Assembly: GCA_963281155.1 (NCBI GenBank)
Contig: CAUJLY010000001.1
Location: 6,944,001-7,008,000 of the forward strand
Source of the DNA: Rhabditophanes sp. KR3021
Taxonomy: Eukaryota > Nematoda > Chromadorea > Rhabditida > Alloionematidae
Direction of reading: 5' to 3'
DNA length: 64,000 bases
Both the position numbers and the translations under genes were made by a program. The notes under the pieces were generated by a model. The model was not told where the DNA came from, made no database searches, and saw nothing but the letters and a program-made list of their open reading frames with translations. Positions within the stretch are counted from its first letter, which is position 1; each line of letters starts with the position of its first letter. Shown here in pieces: positions 1 through 13,700 of the stretch.

Positions 1-3000
1 AGCCCTATATTTTTCTAAGTCAGCTTCAAGATCTTTGATGATCGTAGGAAATTCAAGCCTACGACATTCGCGAATACAGAATTCGAGAATTGCTTCGTAG
101 TCTGCTGGGGTCCAGGAGTCATCTAATAAGGCTTTTAGTTTTTCATAGATTATGGAGGAAGGATTTTCCAGACGAACTGTTGTGATTATGCTTTGCTTGA
201 CACTTTGGATGTCAGTTAGGGACATTTTGCGCTTTCTTGAGATTAGGGGAGTGGGGGATTCTAACTTACCATTCATACAATGGAAATCTTGTAAAGTTAC
301 CGCGGCAAGTGAAACCTTTTTCCTTTTAATTTTGTTTGGATTTACGGATAAGTCGGAGATGGATGAGACGGAATGAGATCGTTTACCATGAGTTATCATT
401 GAACTCCCATTGCCATTGGATGTTGGCGGATTGCTTGAAATTAAAGGACCTTTTGGCAAATTTACATTTTCTGGGCTTTCCGATAATCCATTCGGCGATT
501 CCTTGTTTTCTCTTGATTTCAGACTAGCTGAGTCGAATTTAGGACCGGTGGGGAATTGCTCAGTGCATTTCAATTCGTAAAATGATTTAACTTTATCTAA
601 TATATTATCTTCTGGCAACATTTTGAGATCAGGAGTGGCTGCTCGAGATTCATAATCTGATTCAAATCCATCTGAAGACTCGGCATCTGTCGTATCACTA
701 GCATATCCATCTGTCCGCAGCATTCCAAGTGCTTGTCCTTGCTTTCTTCTCATGAAAGACATTACGCGATCCATGTCAACAGGCCCCTTCTTTCTTTTCA
801 TCATTTCAGTAGCTCGGCACAAATATCCTGCTTCTTTGTTCCTTCTATTCCCATTAGATGATTCGCTCACATTTTCCTCTCCAACTTCATCAATCTCCAT
901 CGGAGACTTTTTGTTATCACCCTTGAATGGGTTACCAAATTCATGATGACCCATCTTTTTTCCACTAAGCTCAGCAAATGCATCTCTTAGTGGCTTGTAA
1001 CCCAAAGAAAGCCGCTTAATGTTATAAGCATCATAATCACCCATCAAAACAATCTTCTGCTGATGCCATTCTTCAACAGAAAACAAATTTTTCTTTTCAC
1101 CCGGAACTCCACCTTGAAAGGGGGAAAGATTCTTTTCGTTTGCAATAAATTCACAATTTGCCATTATCTTCAAAGTTTGATCAAGTAGGCCACTTCTATT
1201 GCCTCGTTCGTGTGGGTATCTTTTCAAGGCAAATGAATTCTTATAACTATGATGCAATCTAAAAGGAGTATACATAGGATTAGTGGAAAATTCAATTTTC
1301 AAATTCTTCATCTTATTAGACAGATTTACAGCGTCCGTAGCTCCCAAGTTATTGGACAAATCACAAAAATCATAAGTACTTTTCTGCTCTCCATAAGTAA
1401 AAACACTTCTCTTGACTTCGAATGACACTGGTTGATTATTCTGCAGAAGAGTAATACTGCTGTTTGGTCCCGTAATCATATTCAAACTTTGTACCAAAGC
1501 TATTGCTCCTGTAATGTTAGCTTTTACAAAGTTGGCACTTTCGTCAAATTCTTTTTTACTGCAATCTTTTGTTTTTTGGAGGACTTCAGTGATTAGATAT
1601 TGAGAATAACCGGCTGTATTAATCATCGACATATTTTGTTCAAAGCATCCTAGCAGGAGCTTTCTTTTAGAGAATTGTTTTTTCAAATTTTGGTAATAAT
1701 AAAAAGGTGTCTCCTTTAGGAGTTTTTCAAAACGATTATTTAAGTCTTGATCGAGTCTGTAATTTTTTGTCTTGTACTCAACCAACATATCGTTGACTTT
1801 AGGAAAATTGTAAGGTAATAAAAAGAGTGAAACTGAGGAAAGATTCGTATTTGGTTTGAGGAAGCCCATTGTTTCTCCGTACCCTTTTGTGGGTCCAGAA
1901 TTTTCGATGTAAATTGGCCAGCAAGGTAAGTTAGGTGGTGCGGTTCCTGTATTTTGAGTTGCCATTGCCGAAGCTGTTCGTAGCATCAAATTGGTCAAGG
2001 CACACGATTCTAACTCGTACCTATCAAAAGGAAATTCAAAAGTGAGACATGTTCGGAAGGGGTACATCTGCCCTAATGATCAAAACCGGGTGTACGGGTC
2101 TAACTGGAAATCTTTCTTTAACGTCTTGGGGCCAAAAATTTTCTGGAATCAACCAATTGCCCATAGCTTGTGTTTGAGCAGGCCTCTGTTCTCTAATTAA
2201 GACAGGAACAGATCTAATTTGGTTCAATATCCCACTCTTTTCCCTATCATCTCGGAACTCATATCCTCTAAGGTCAAATTTGACTTGGGGCCCACTGCTA
2301 ATAGCTTTTTGATACAAAAAGTCTGTGACACTAGCTAGTGTGTTGATATGTTTGACGGAGAATGATCTTCCGCCGGTAGCATTGCAAAAAGGTTCGTAGT
2401 AAGGTTCTCCGTCTAATATAGCATTTGTAGACATGACTTTTGTATGCGGGATAATTCCCGGAATTCGCAAGACTACTGAGAAAAAGCGCTGATCCCATCT
2501 GAAGGGTTGTTCGAAGAATTCGGGAAACTTCTCTTTGAATGTAGGAAATTGAATGGGAGCTTGGTTTGTTGAAGCGCCGTCCGTAACAAAGACTAATAGT
2601 GTGTCTTGGAGTAGTTGAGGTGACCTGCCATATCCGTATCTGTCTGTTCCGAGGAGTCTTCTATTTTGATTGAGGAAGCGGAATACATGTGCTAAGGCTG
2701 TGGAAACAGGAGTTGGCCCACATGGCCTGATTAACTTCAATTGTTCGAGAAAGGCAGGGGTTGATTCCCGAAATCCGACCTGAAAATTTGTATTTGTTAG
2801 TTAGTTAATTTTGAGATAGCTAAGAATATATAGTTATTGCTTCATATATTTACCTTTAAGTTTTTTGGGTAATCTTCTAAACTAAACAACAAATACTTAT
2901 CACCTTTTCCAGAAATATCTTTGGACCTGGACTAAAAATAAAGAAAAGAAGGGTTTTATTGTGGTTGACAAAGTCACACGCTTACCCTCACAAAGGAATC

Positions 3001-3096
3001 TACCCATGCCTTAGCCTCATCCAACAATGACGTTCCTCGCCACGTCTTTGAAGCCATCGAGGCCGAACTATCAATAATGAATGCAAACAAAACCAT
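1..3096 (-). CDS. INTS6: Integrator complex subunit 6 (INTS6/DICE1), 3' end outside the window
   Basis: Subunit of the nuclear Integrator complex, which cleaves nascent snRNA and attenuates mRNA transcription. Three exons seen: 2986-3096, 2854-2931 and 1-2779. The start ATG at 3096 opens a von Willebrand A domain with a MIDAS-type DSSAS at residues 9-13, followed by family blocks such as GKGDKYLLFSLEDYP, PENFWPQ, FPFDRYELE and, late, HEFGNPFKGDNK with MEIDE. The C-terminal part (Ser/Lys-rich, then a helical end) runs off the left edge in open frame. Oddity: near 2044-2047 the frame must slip by one base in a run of four A (plus strand), because the first frame stops while FPFDRYELE continues in the next. 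This is either a base error or a real lesion. Family identity is very secure; integrity of the gene is not. Confidence 0.9.
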
Positions 3097-3528
3097 TTGA
3101 CATCAAGAAATAACCTTTTTCTCGGATGGTTTGCGGAATATGTAAAATACCTATGAAGGTTAGGATATCTCGTGTATGTGTTTGTAAGGAAGAAGGTATA
3201 TCTTGGAGAGTAATACCCAACTATTGCGTTTTCTAAAATTAAATTATATATTAATCATGCCTTTACGCCAGCAACACCAACCACTTTGGCTTTAATTTGA
3301 AGATACGCATTTCTCCAATCATTTTCCCCCTTGTTTACTAGTGTGATGGAATTGATTTGGTGTCAGATTATTAGTGTAACGGTGAGATAATAAAAACTTT
3401 TTATAACTTTCATACAAACAATACACAGATTTTATTAGACAAAAAAGATTTTATCACAATTTCACAAATGAAATACATATTCAAAAATAGTACAGGATAT
3501 TAATGACTTTTAGTGAGGGAAGAGATTG
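3097..3528. other. Gap between INTS6 and the SLC22 gene; possible small minus-strand exon
   Basis: AT-rich spacer holding the INTS6 5' region and the SLC22 3' end. On the minus strand about 3258-3362 there is an open stretch of some 35 codons with coding-like composition (residues NKGENDWRNAYLQIKAK near its middle) ending in TGA. A donor-like gtaaagg and an acceptor at about 3231-3235 bound a 34-base pseudo-intron downstream of it. No start codon or partner exon was found, so I do not call a gene. Confidence 0.3.
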
Positions 3529-5565
3529 TTATTCTTTAGCAACCATCTTTTCGGTTACATCGGAATCTGTAAGACCTCCTGCCTTCTTAGCTCCGAAAAT
3601 GTAATCTTCCTCGGAAGGCATCTGTTCATTCAGAGGTTTGCCTTTAGTTTCAGGAATAAATTTGTAGAATGATGCAGCAGTAACGAGAGTAATGACTGCC
3701 AAGGTTAAATATGGTGCAGAATCGTGGAAAGATCCCAGATAAAAGAGGTAAGGCGCGAGAACGACCCCAATTCTTGAAAAAAATTGAAGTGCTGAATAAG
3801 AAAGATTTCTGACGGGAGTTGGGAACAGCTCCGACGAACAGATTCCCCCGATAATGTACAGCTGGCTGGTAAGAGCAACGCAACTTATTTGTAAAATTCT
3901 TACTACCAATCCAAATTCTTCCTTTAAGTTGAAGATTAAAACAAATGAGATAAATCCACAGGAAGCGGTGATTGCCAACACAAACATGATTAAAATAGTT
4001 CTCCTTCCGAGTTTAGGAATACGTGGATCCAAAATGGCAATAGCAATATTCATAAGATATCTTAAGGAGCCCATCAAAATCATGTTAGTGTAGACACTTC
4101 CGCTAAGCTTTTCCAAATTGAACAAAATACCATACTGAGCAAGTGAAGCAATGAAGAAGGTAATGTGCAAAGTGGCTGAGTAGGATGCGAATGTCCACGT
4201 TGAATACAAATGGTAGAATGAATATTTTTTGGCTGCAGAGCCGGCTGAGGATGAATTCTTTGAAAATTCAGCTTCTAAAAGTTCCTTAACTTCTTGTTCG
4301 TTATATGTACGCCTGTTGATACCGAAGATCTTCTTAACTGCATCTTGAGCATCTTGAATTCTTCCTTTTTGAACGAGCCATCTTACTGATTCACAAACGA
4401 AGTAACATAAGAGAATGGCTGGGATAGTCAAGGCAGCCGTTGATCTAGCCAAAATTCTCCATTCGTGTGCGAAATAAGCAACAATGGCTAAATGAGAAAA
4501 TATTAAGTAAAGTTAACAATCACGGGACAAAAATATTTCTCCGCGAGTGTTAATGTATATATTAGTTTCGCGAAATGCAAGATTGCTAATGCATATATTA
4601 ACATTCGCAGAAAAATTAAAAAATCAAGTTTAATCCAAGCCGACTTCATATTAATTAATAGAATGTAATAACTAAAACAAAGAGTACTGCTGGTAATAGT
4701 AAAGTATTGAATATGTATCAATCAACGAAATCGTCATTTTTTACCGAAAATTATAGTGTTGGGTGACCTTAAAGTAAAGAAGATTAAGACAACATTAGAT
4801 AACAAGTGCTTACCAAGTGATAACATTATTAATCCAAACACGATCGTTCTTGGGTACATTTTCAATGATAAATACAGCGATAATAGATATGGTCATCCCA
4901 TTGAAGAATCCGACGAAAGTTCTTGTAGCGGTTAAACTAATAATTTCAGTTGAGAAGGATGAGGCAACAACGAAGGCTGCACAGAAGATAATAGCCCATA
5001 GCAAGATTTTTCTTCTACCATATAAATCAGATAACTGCCCACCTACTATGGAACCAAAGATAACCCTAAACATTTTTAAAAAAGTTATTTACTTGGACTA
5101 ATAAAAAATACCCGATCATTTGGACTGAAATTGATGTTTTGATCTTGAGTCGATCTTCACACAAATAATTCCATTCAATGTTGACAGATTCAAAAGCTCC
5201 TTTGGCAACAGGCACACAGTCTGTATTATTTTTAAGATATGCACAGACTTGTTTTTGATCCCATCCAAGGGTAGTAAAGTTCTGGTGGCCGCAACTTTCA
5301 ATTTTTGGAACTAATCCTCCAAATGTCATGAATACCTGTAAAATTAATAATGTGTTCCAAACTGACTCAAACTAACCATATTTCCAAGTTGAGATAAAAT
5401 AAAAAATTGGTACATTGCACAAATAATAGCCGTATACCATCCTAATTTAAAGAAATCCTCAATAACCATCTTCTTTTCTGGAACAGGAACGGAAACAATC
5501 TTTTCCGTTGCTTCAGCATCATCTGTCTTTGATACCAATGTATCCATCTTAATAATGGATGGCAT
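3529..5565 (-). CDS. SLC22-family organic ion transporter (MFS)
   Basis: Twelve-helix plasma-membrane facilitator of the organic cation/anion transporter family. Five exons: 5377-5565, 5112-5335, 4814-5065, a 23-base microexon 4745-4767, and 3529-4487, giving 548 codons, the usual SLC22 length. Family marks: large ectodomain after the first helix (ESCGHQNF, NNTDC, NIEWNYLCED), MFS motif GGQLSDLYGRRKI after helix 2, WSPNTIIF, ESVRWLVQKGR after helix 6, GRRTILIMFVL, and SELFPTPVRN before SRIGVVLAPYLFYL. I chose the ATG at 5565 because an acceptor-like tttgatttag lies just upstream (5' UTR splice or spliced-leader site); an in-frame ATG exists at 5604. Without the microexon the frame breaks and the helix-5 motif is missing. 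Substrate cannot be told from sequence. Confidence 0.9.
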
Positions 5566-7797
5566 GGCTAAATCTAAATCAACAAAAAGAATATTATCGA
5601 ACAAAAAGTAATGTGTCGCTGGACAATCTTTGGAATAGTAGAGGGATTAACGACACAAAAAGTAGTTTAAAAAGAACGTGCATAAAGCTATCTGGCCAGT
5701 CGTAGTATTTCGAAACAATTTTGAAAAAGAACATTCAATACAATGTTTAGTGTTATCTATGGCACCCACTCGATTTAGAGCAATCTTTAGATAAATTAAA
5801 AAAGAAGAAGATATCAGATGAGGCCCGAACTTCAATAGTACTAATATAAAACGTGATTTTTTGATAAATAAAAGCGTATGCATATATTATTTACATGGTC
5901 CAAAGATGCTACTAATCAATGAATGTTGTTTATTTGTCAAGGAGTGTCGCTTGTTGGGTAGAGTATAAAAAATAGTTAAATGGTAAATGATGAATAGTAA
6001 ATAGGTACAAATTTATATCAAAAGAAAATGGCGACACTAACTTTATGTGGCAAAACAAAAGACGATGCCATCTAGTGAATTGTAGTCAATAACACTTGAC
6101 ACCACAATAAATAGGAAAGGTCGGTCATAAGCTACTTATAGCGTTTGAGGCAAAAATGGTAATTGATCAAGGTCACCTAGGCCTCTGTTTCAATTGTCGC
6201 CAATTATCAGAGGCACAATGCGGAAAAGGTATTAACTTAGTCGGTTGATTGTAATACAATTATGTTGCCATCAGAAAATAATGCAACGAAATTATAAGGG
6301 TACGCCATGACAACTGTAATATTTACCAAGTACCGGTTGCGTGCAATTTCAATAATTTGAAGGAAAGTATTAATGTAACAAACAACATTTTATATATGAA
6401 ATAGATCTCTAACATAAAATATTTAAAAAAAAGTACCAATGCAAAAAATATGTGCTGCTGCCTAATGATCAACATTTACTTTTTCAGCCTAAGAAACTTT
6501 TGATTAGTGGGATGTTTGTAAAGGAAGGTGGTGAATATTTGAACGTAATAACTTTTATAGAATAATTAAGAGGGACATTGATAAATGTGAATTGACTTTA
6601 TACTCTTGCGAAATTTTAAATATTACACAATAAATTGAACTTTGATGCGTTTGATAAAATTTCAATTAATTTTGCTTTTAAACTTCAATTACTTAAAAAA
6701 GTACGTAAATCTCTAAAAGCAGTTGACGGGTTGCATAATTCGCACTGTCTAATAACTGTAAAAAAGTTATTTTTTCATTTTCATAAGTTTTTAAGCAACA
6801 GGTACACATGTTTTAAATTGAATAATATGCTTAATTAAAAGTGTCTATTTTTAAAATTAAAAAGACAGTTAAGAGCTTTATAATTTATTTAAACGATCTT
6901 AAGTGGCCGTAAGTGTTTTCAAAATAAATTTGGATACTTATGAAATCAACAAGGACTCATCAAAAAAGTTAATTATTGTTCAAAAGAATAGAAATTTCAT
7001 CATATTTTATTCATCACCATATATTCATTTTGTAGAAAAGTTGCCGAGCTACAAGATGATCCGAATTGTTTCAAATTAAGAAAGCATTAATAAAATTACA
7101 ACCAAAATTGAGTTTGCATCCTTAGATAATAAAAAAATAGACAAATTTAATAATATGTTCGAATAACATTTAGCTCATTTTCTTAACATTAAAAATTGTA
7201 TTTAAAAGCTTTTAATTTATGTGAATGGCCATAATTGCTTACATAATTAATCATTAAATTATTAAAAAAAGGTCTACAAACGAATTCAATTTTTATTCGA
7301 CGGCATCAAACAAAATGTTATATCAATTCCTAATTTTTATTGTTGCAGTGTGAGCTACTATTATTACTAAGCAGAATTGCATTTGAGAAAGATTGAAATA
7401 AATGTTTCCTATTTAGTCTAATAACTGAAAGCAAATTTGATTGTCTTGAGAATAAATTATCTTATACCAATTTTTTAAGTCATATTCGTGTAAAAAAATA
7501 AATCTGCTTTCGAATAATATGAAAAAACTTTAATCAATACTATATCATATTTATACATTCAGACAGAATTCTCTACAGCTTCCAACAAGCTTTAATAAAG
7601 AAACAAAAGATATTTTTTAAAATTAAAGGTATAATTTATACATACTACATTTATAAATTTATATTTCCACAAAAAATTATATTGCCGCAACCCATTTATA
7701 AAAAAGTAATTTAACTGCATTGAAACTTTGTGATTGAATTCAAACAAAAGGGAAAACGTGTCGGCAAGAGAAAGAGATTAGGGTAGTTGTTCATTAT
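5566..7797. other. Intergenic, 2.2 kb, no convincing gene
   Basis: Strongly AT-rich spacer between the SLC22 gene and the 3' end of the nuclear receptor. The only item of note is a 30-codon plus-strand ORF at 6156-6248 with codons and a CFNC motif that look more like coding than the surroundings, but nothing supports it further. No RNA gene, repeat array or mobile-element end was recognised. Confidence 0.5.
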
Positions 7798-10700
7798 TTA
7801 TGCTTCCGAATCAGATCCAGATTCTGAATTGACGAGAGATTCGCTTTTTGGAGATTTACAGATTAGGAAAGGTACGTAAAACATCTTTGAGTGGAGTAAG
7901 ACTGAGGATGCTGAGTGGAGCATTGGTAGCCACGTAAGGATGTCGGTTAGTCTGGGGCCATCTTCACATTGTGAGAGATGAATTTGGAGAGCTTTTACGA
8001 ATTGATCTTGAATTGTACTTACTTTTTTGATTTGACTGCTTGGAGTTTTTCCATTTTTAGCTTCATTTTGTTCGGTTAGGAGGGCTAACGCATCTGTTGG
8101 TGGAGCATAATGAAGCAAAGTAATAGCTTTCAAACAAACATAAGCTTCGTGAGTGATGTGTAATTTGGAGAATGAATTTAGTAGAGAAGTGAACTTTTCT
8201 ACCAAGGGACCAGCTTCTCTAACCACATGCTCAAGCGGGATATCCTTGTGCATTACCTATAAAATAAAAAGTATGTTGTTAGTATAACTGATTATTTTTA
8301 AGATATCAGATGATAAGTTTGAATAAAATATTGTTTTAAAAGGACATGATTGGAAGGGCTTTTGGTCACTGTTAAGTTAGTTATCTTAGTCTTTTACAAA
8401 AACACATTTACATCTCTCTTGATTTGGTAAATAAAATGACATGTCAAAATAGCGATGCCAACGGCTATGGAGCCCCAAGGAAGATGAGCAATTCTATTGG
8501 AAGCACTCCGTTTGAAGGAGTAAAACAATGGTACAAGAAGTCAAGCAGAAGGTAAGTTGTCAAATATCAAACATAATCAATCTTGCGAACGTGGAAGTGC
8601 TTAGTCAAGAGTCTCTACTATGGAACCATATGAATTGGCTCTTGAAGAAGAGTATCTTTTGGTAATTGAGGATGCTAAAGAATATTCTCTAAGGAATATG
8701 ACTCAATAATATTCTTCTAGATGTACTATTTGCTGCTTTTTAAATAAATGTTTCGCATTCATTATTTTTGGCGTTTTTAAATTACCTAAAAGAAAAGTAC
8801 AATTAGTTAAAGTTATGAAGGAAAGTCCAACCTTTGAAAGTCTTTCCTTTAGCAGGTGTAAATTGACATTAACATCGTCAAAAGAAATCTCGTCATGGCC
8901 TTCAGTTAACCTATTCCCAAGTATATTGTTGAAATGAACAGGCGAACCAGCACTGGAAGTTACTGACGAAGAAGAAGATTGCGAGAGTGGTGAATTTGTG
9001 GGTAATAATCCCTCGCTTCTTGTATATTCTGAGATTGGAGAACAATTTGAGATCGCGTAATAACATGCCGACAACAAAACTAACTCTGCCCATCTTTGGG
9101 TCAACAAATGTGTATGGATTTCAACTGGCAAATCATTATAAAAGGGTAGATTCTTTGTCCAATCCACCAATTGTTCCACTATTTCATCTCCTATCCTTGA
9201 AAGCCGTTGACAAGCCGGAATTACTTCCTCAGACTGATTGAGTAAAGCATTTTGAGAAGCTATTCTTAGTCCTTTTAAATTGATTAAAGTATCCAGAGAG
9301 TCAATTTCCATCATCTCGTGGATTAAATTTCTACAAGTAGGAGTTGCCTTGAATCTCTGAATGGATTCGGCATCGCAAACAGATTCGACTGAAGGAGCAG
9401 CCGGCAATCTACGAGTAATAGTAGATGGCGACAAGGAACAACTGATGGAGCTCGAAGTATTAGTAGGAGACACGGCAGCATCCATCCATTTATTAATTCC
9501 ACTACTTCCTTCATTAATACTGGCGACATCTTCGAAATCTTCGTTATTATTCATGATACTGGATCTTTCACTTCCTTTTACCTTAGTTTGAGCCTTTCTT
9601 GTCTTCTTGTATTTAAGTTTGTAGGAGTTGTAGATAGCAGAATTGTTTCTACCACCAGGCATTCTATCTTCACGAACGGCCTCAAGAACCATGCCCTGTT
9701 GAAGGCAAGTTTGAAATCTGCAGAATTGACAACGATTACGTTGCTCTTTGGTCATAGGACAGCAGGCGCTGCCACTTACACAAGAATAGACTCGTTTGTT
9801 TTGGACGGTGCGTTTGAAGAAGCCTTTGCAACTACAAATAAACAATTATTAAAATTGGTAAATATACAAATTTAAGAGAAAAGAACGTAATCAATTTCCA
9901 TTCTATATCATTTTGTATTCTAATATCATTTTGTATCTACAATTAATGACGTATATGGAAATAACAAAAAACATGTTTGAAAATATAAATAAATAGTATT
10001 TGCTCTCAACATGCATTACAACAAAAAAGCATTTCATTGGAATTAATCCAAAACCAGTGTAAAGCTTTTATCTAGCTTCAAATCAAACAAAAATTCAAAA
10101 CCAAAATAGACATCCAACTGAATTATACTACTTTTGTTTCCTACCACTACCAAAAATATTCCAATTTACAAACTAGGTCAGTAGCATACTGACCCTATTT
10201 AGCTGCAACAAAGGAGGAATGGCAGTTTAATATTACCTTGAACAGGGGACGACGACTTTTAAAATGGATGAATGGATATTTGAATTGAAAAAGCCGGAGC
10301 CAGGGGTTAGTAGTGTTAAGGTTGAATTTTTTATATTTCAATGCAATTAAATAAAGGTTAACAAGAGGATAGGTGGTGCAAATATCCTTGAATTTTTTGC
10401 GGTCGTGAAGTTCTAGACAAATAAAAAAATAAGTTGGCAAAGAAGGTAAACTTAGTATAATTATATGTGAAACCTTTATTTAGGGAAAGGCAAGTTAGTA
10501 GTACCGCGATGCAACATTCAATTCTAAATTGTATGCACAGAGCATTATAAATTTGAGGTTATCTGGTTGTTAGTAGTTATGTTGTGCACACGAATAAAAA
10601 ATAGCATTCAAAATATACGAATTTGTACGTGTATTCGAACCATGTCACCAGGACAAGGCCATCCTCGCTTAAAAGTGCCTTTGTACTTGGAGTTACCAAT

Positions 10701-13700
10701 CAAATAATATACAATAATACATATTTTAATATTAATTTTATCTACAACTTTATAGTTTAAACTTTATTGTTACAATTGGCAAGGAACTATTTGCATGGTT
10801 GTATGCTCAAGGTGACAAATCAAATTATTTATCAACTTATTGCTCAATTTATTTATTAATTTAAATAAGTGACCACGATTTAGTTATCATCAACAGATTA
10901 GAAATTGACGCAAGGAATGTTTAAATTTAGTTATGACGCATGTCTAAAAAATTATAAGAGTGTATAAAGAATCTTTTTGTTCATGATATCGGATATATAA
11001 AAATAATATACTAACCAAACCGAAACTAGTGTTTTTTGTATATCATAAAATAATGAATGTGTATGCAGAATGTTAAATGGTGGCAGTAGTGGATATACAA
11101 AATTCTACGCATTATATACCGTTCCTACAATTATAATAATTTTTTTCTCTCGCATAAAAAATGATGAAGTCTTTTTGAATATACAAAATAAATAACAACA
11201 TTAATGGTCTGGTGATATATAGTAGTATTATACTTGTTTTTTGCCGACCTACTAAGGCAATATGTGTGTGTAAAAAATAACAAAAATATAATAAAGACAT
11301 TGATAAATATTAAATAATAGTAATAATAACACACAAATTACTGATCAAAATACAAAATATTCGGAATAGTGTCAAGGCAAAGAGTGTTTTAACTTTTGTA
11401 AATTACCATTAAACTTCTACAAACACAATCAGTGAACTTTTATTGTAAAAAAGTTAGGAAGTAGCAATTAAAAAAGAATTGCGCCTGTTAATTAATCAAA
11501 CCTAAACTTTCTACATTTATGTTGTTAAACTATTTTATTTGTGCTGTTAAACTTTTGTTAAACTAAATATTTAGTCGTAGACAAGACTCGTTGCCACAAT
11601 TTAAAATCAATTTGAACGTAGTAAAAGCCGATGACAAGTTAATCTAATATTTAAAACAATAATGTAATTTTTGCCTACTACTTACACTTAAAGACGTTTA
11701 CAACATTTTTTTGCCATGAACCCCTTGTCTACTTTGATAAAAGGGTGGTCAAATCATCTAGTAGTAGACACGACTGTAGAAGGACAGCTGGGGATGAGGA
11801 TGCGATTGCCTGGCACGAAAGTCGCGCTCAACCGATGGTGAAGACTACATATATTAAAACCGGGTGATGATACAATGACTTCATAAAACAGATGGAACAC
11901 CAATTGGATATGTATTAATTTAATTTATGAATACTTTTCTTGCCAAGCTTAATAGAGATCTTTCCATTTATTGGATTTATTCTAATATTTTTTTAAATTG
12001 TTTCGTAGTGAGAGAAGGCCAATTTTAATGATGTCAGACTGACATACAAATAACTGTTTACATGACAAAGACAAATTACATCAAAAAACAAACTACATAA
12101 AAAAAGACAAATTACATCAAAAGAAATACATAAGCACAGCCAAAAGTCTATCAAACACGAAATACATGTTTAAAGTAAGTTTATCCTTCAAATCTCACCC
12201 ATTTAACACTTTATCAATTAAATACGAACACTGAAATTGGTACCAGTCGCCTATCATTAACCTTAAACTCTAGTACCATACATATAATACGTTATATACT
12301 AAAGTTCATGAGTCGGCACGGGCACACACTACCTTCAAAAAGAGAGGACTATGTATAAATATTTGAAAATCAGTTGGCGCCAGGCTTGAGAATGAATTTA
12401 AATTTTGGTCCCAATATGATATGTTATGATTGAGGGGTGTAACCTTCGTGATAAGTAGTGCCATCAATCTACTCCGATTAAAGATAAGTACACAAACGCA
12501 CATGTACCTATTGTATATAAGTGTGTTCTAAAGATGCCAACCTACTGCTTATTTAACAAGAGACTGTTACGCAGCATTTTGTATGTGATAATAAATAATT
12601 CTACAACTGCATTGATGCCATACAAAGACATTCGTAAAGCACACGCACTTAACAAATACATCCCAACTGTTGATACCAATGTCAAAATGGACAAACACAC
12701 AAACAACTTAAATATTGTGACATTTGATGTTTTGATATAAACAGATGTCTGTTTGAACTTACCCTTCACAAGTAAAGATGCCGTAATGAACTCCCGTGCT
12801 ATTATCATGGCAGATTCTGCATAAAAACTTGCCAGATGGAGACGTTGTGTCTTGTGACTTAGGGGATTTGTCGTCATCTTCGGCTTGGTTATTATGATTA
12901 ATGTAAGTGGGTTCACCAGTTGATTCATGAACTGTCACTCCGTAATGAGTTATCCATGAAAATTTGTCTTTAGTTGGATTGGCTGGATGTGGTGATTGCT
13001 TTGGGGTCTTTATTTTGGACTCAGATATTTGTTTAAGGTGTTTGGTCAGGGATGCGAGTTTCGTTAGAGGCGAAGTTGAAAGTTCAGTTTTTAGTTGAAT
13101 TGGTTCACTATAAATATAATGGAATTTTAGTGTAATATTTTAGTTTTAGTCGAACAATTGTTACAAAATTGAGCATTCGAGATCAACATATTTACTAAAT
13201 GCAATGTTTAATTTTGTATTTCACTGTATTGAAATAAGTATTGCATATGGAGGCTCCAAAATATTTTAACTGGTTTACTTCCTAGGACAAGTATTGGTTC
13301 TAACAAATTAAATTAATAATCCAATAGAGGCAAGATTCAGAATTCAAAGACATTTAGTTAGATTCCATCAAGATGTAAGATTACGTTAAAGATGGAATTT
13401 TCAAACTATTAGAAAATCGATTAAGGCGCATTAAATATAAACATATCCGCAACTCCATAAAAGCTCTTCGCGTTATGAAGAGTTCTCAGCATAAAATATT
13501 AAACTTATTAGTATATTTAATTACTTTGCAATGTAATATAATCAAGTACGTTCTAATCACGCTTATAAGAATAAAGCGACAGCAGGAAAAGTGATTATGG
13601 CAAATGAATGGATTTTTCACCAATAATCATTACAAAGAATTACTGACAGATAGATATTTGGTTAGGATATATCTTATTTTGATAATACATAAAGCATTTA

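Noticed and set aside
5647..5883. 78-codon minus-strand ORF upstream of the SLC22 gene
   Set aside because: Low-complexity hydrophobic translation, no family, no splice site in phase with the SLC22 start.
12306..12503. 65-codon minus-strand ORF in the receptor intron, starting at ATG
   Set aside because: Composition is borderline and nothing links it to the receptor exons; could be an alternative exon but unsupported.
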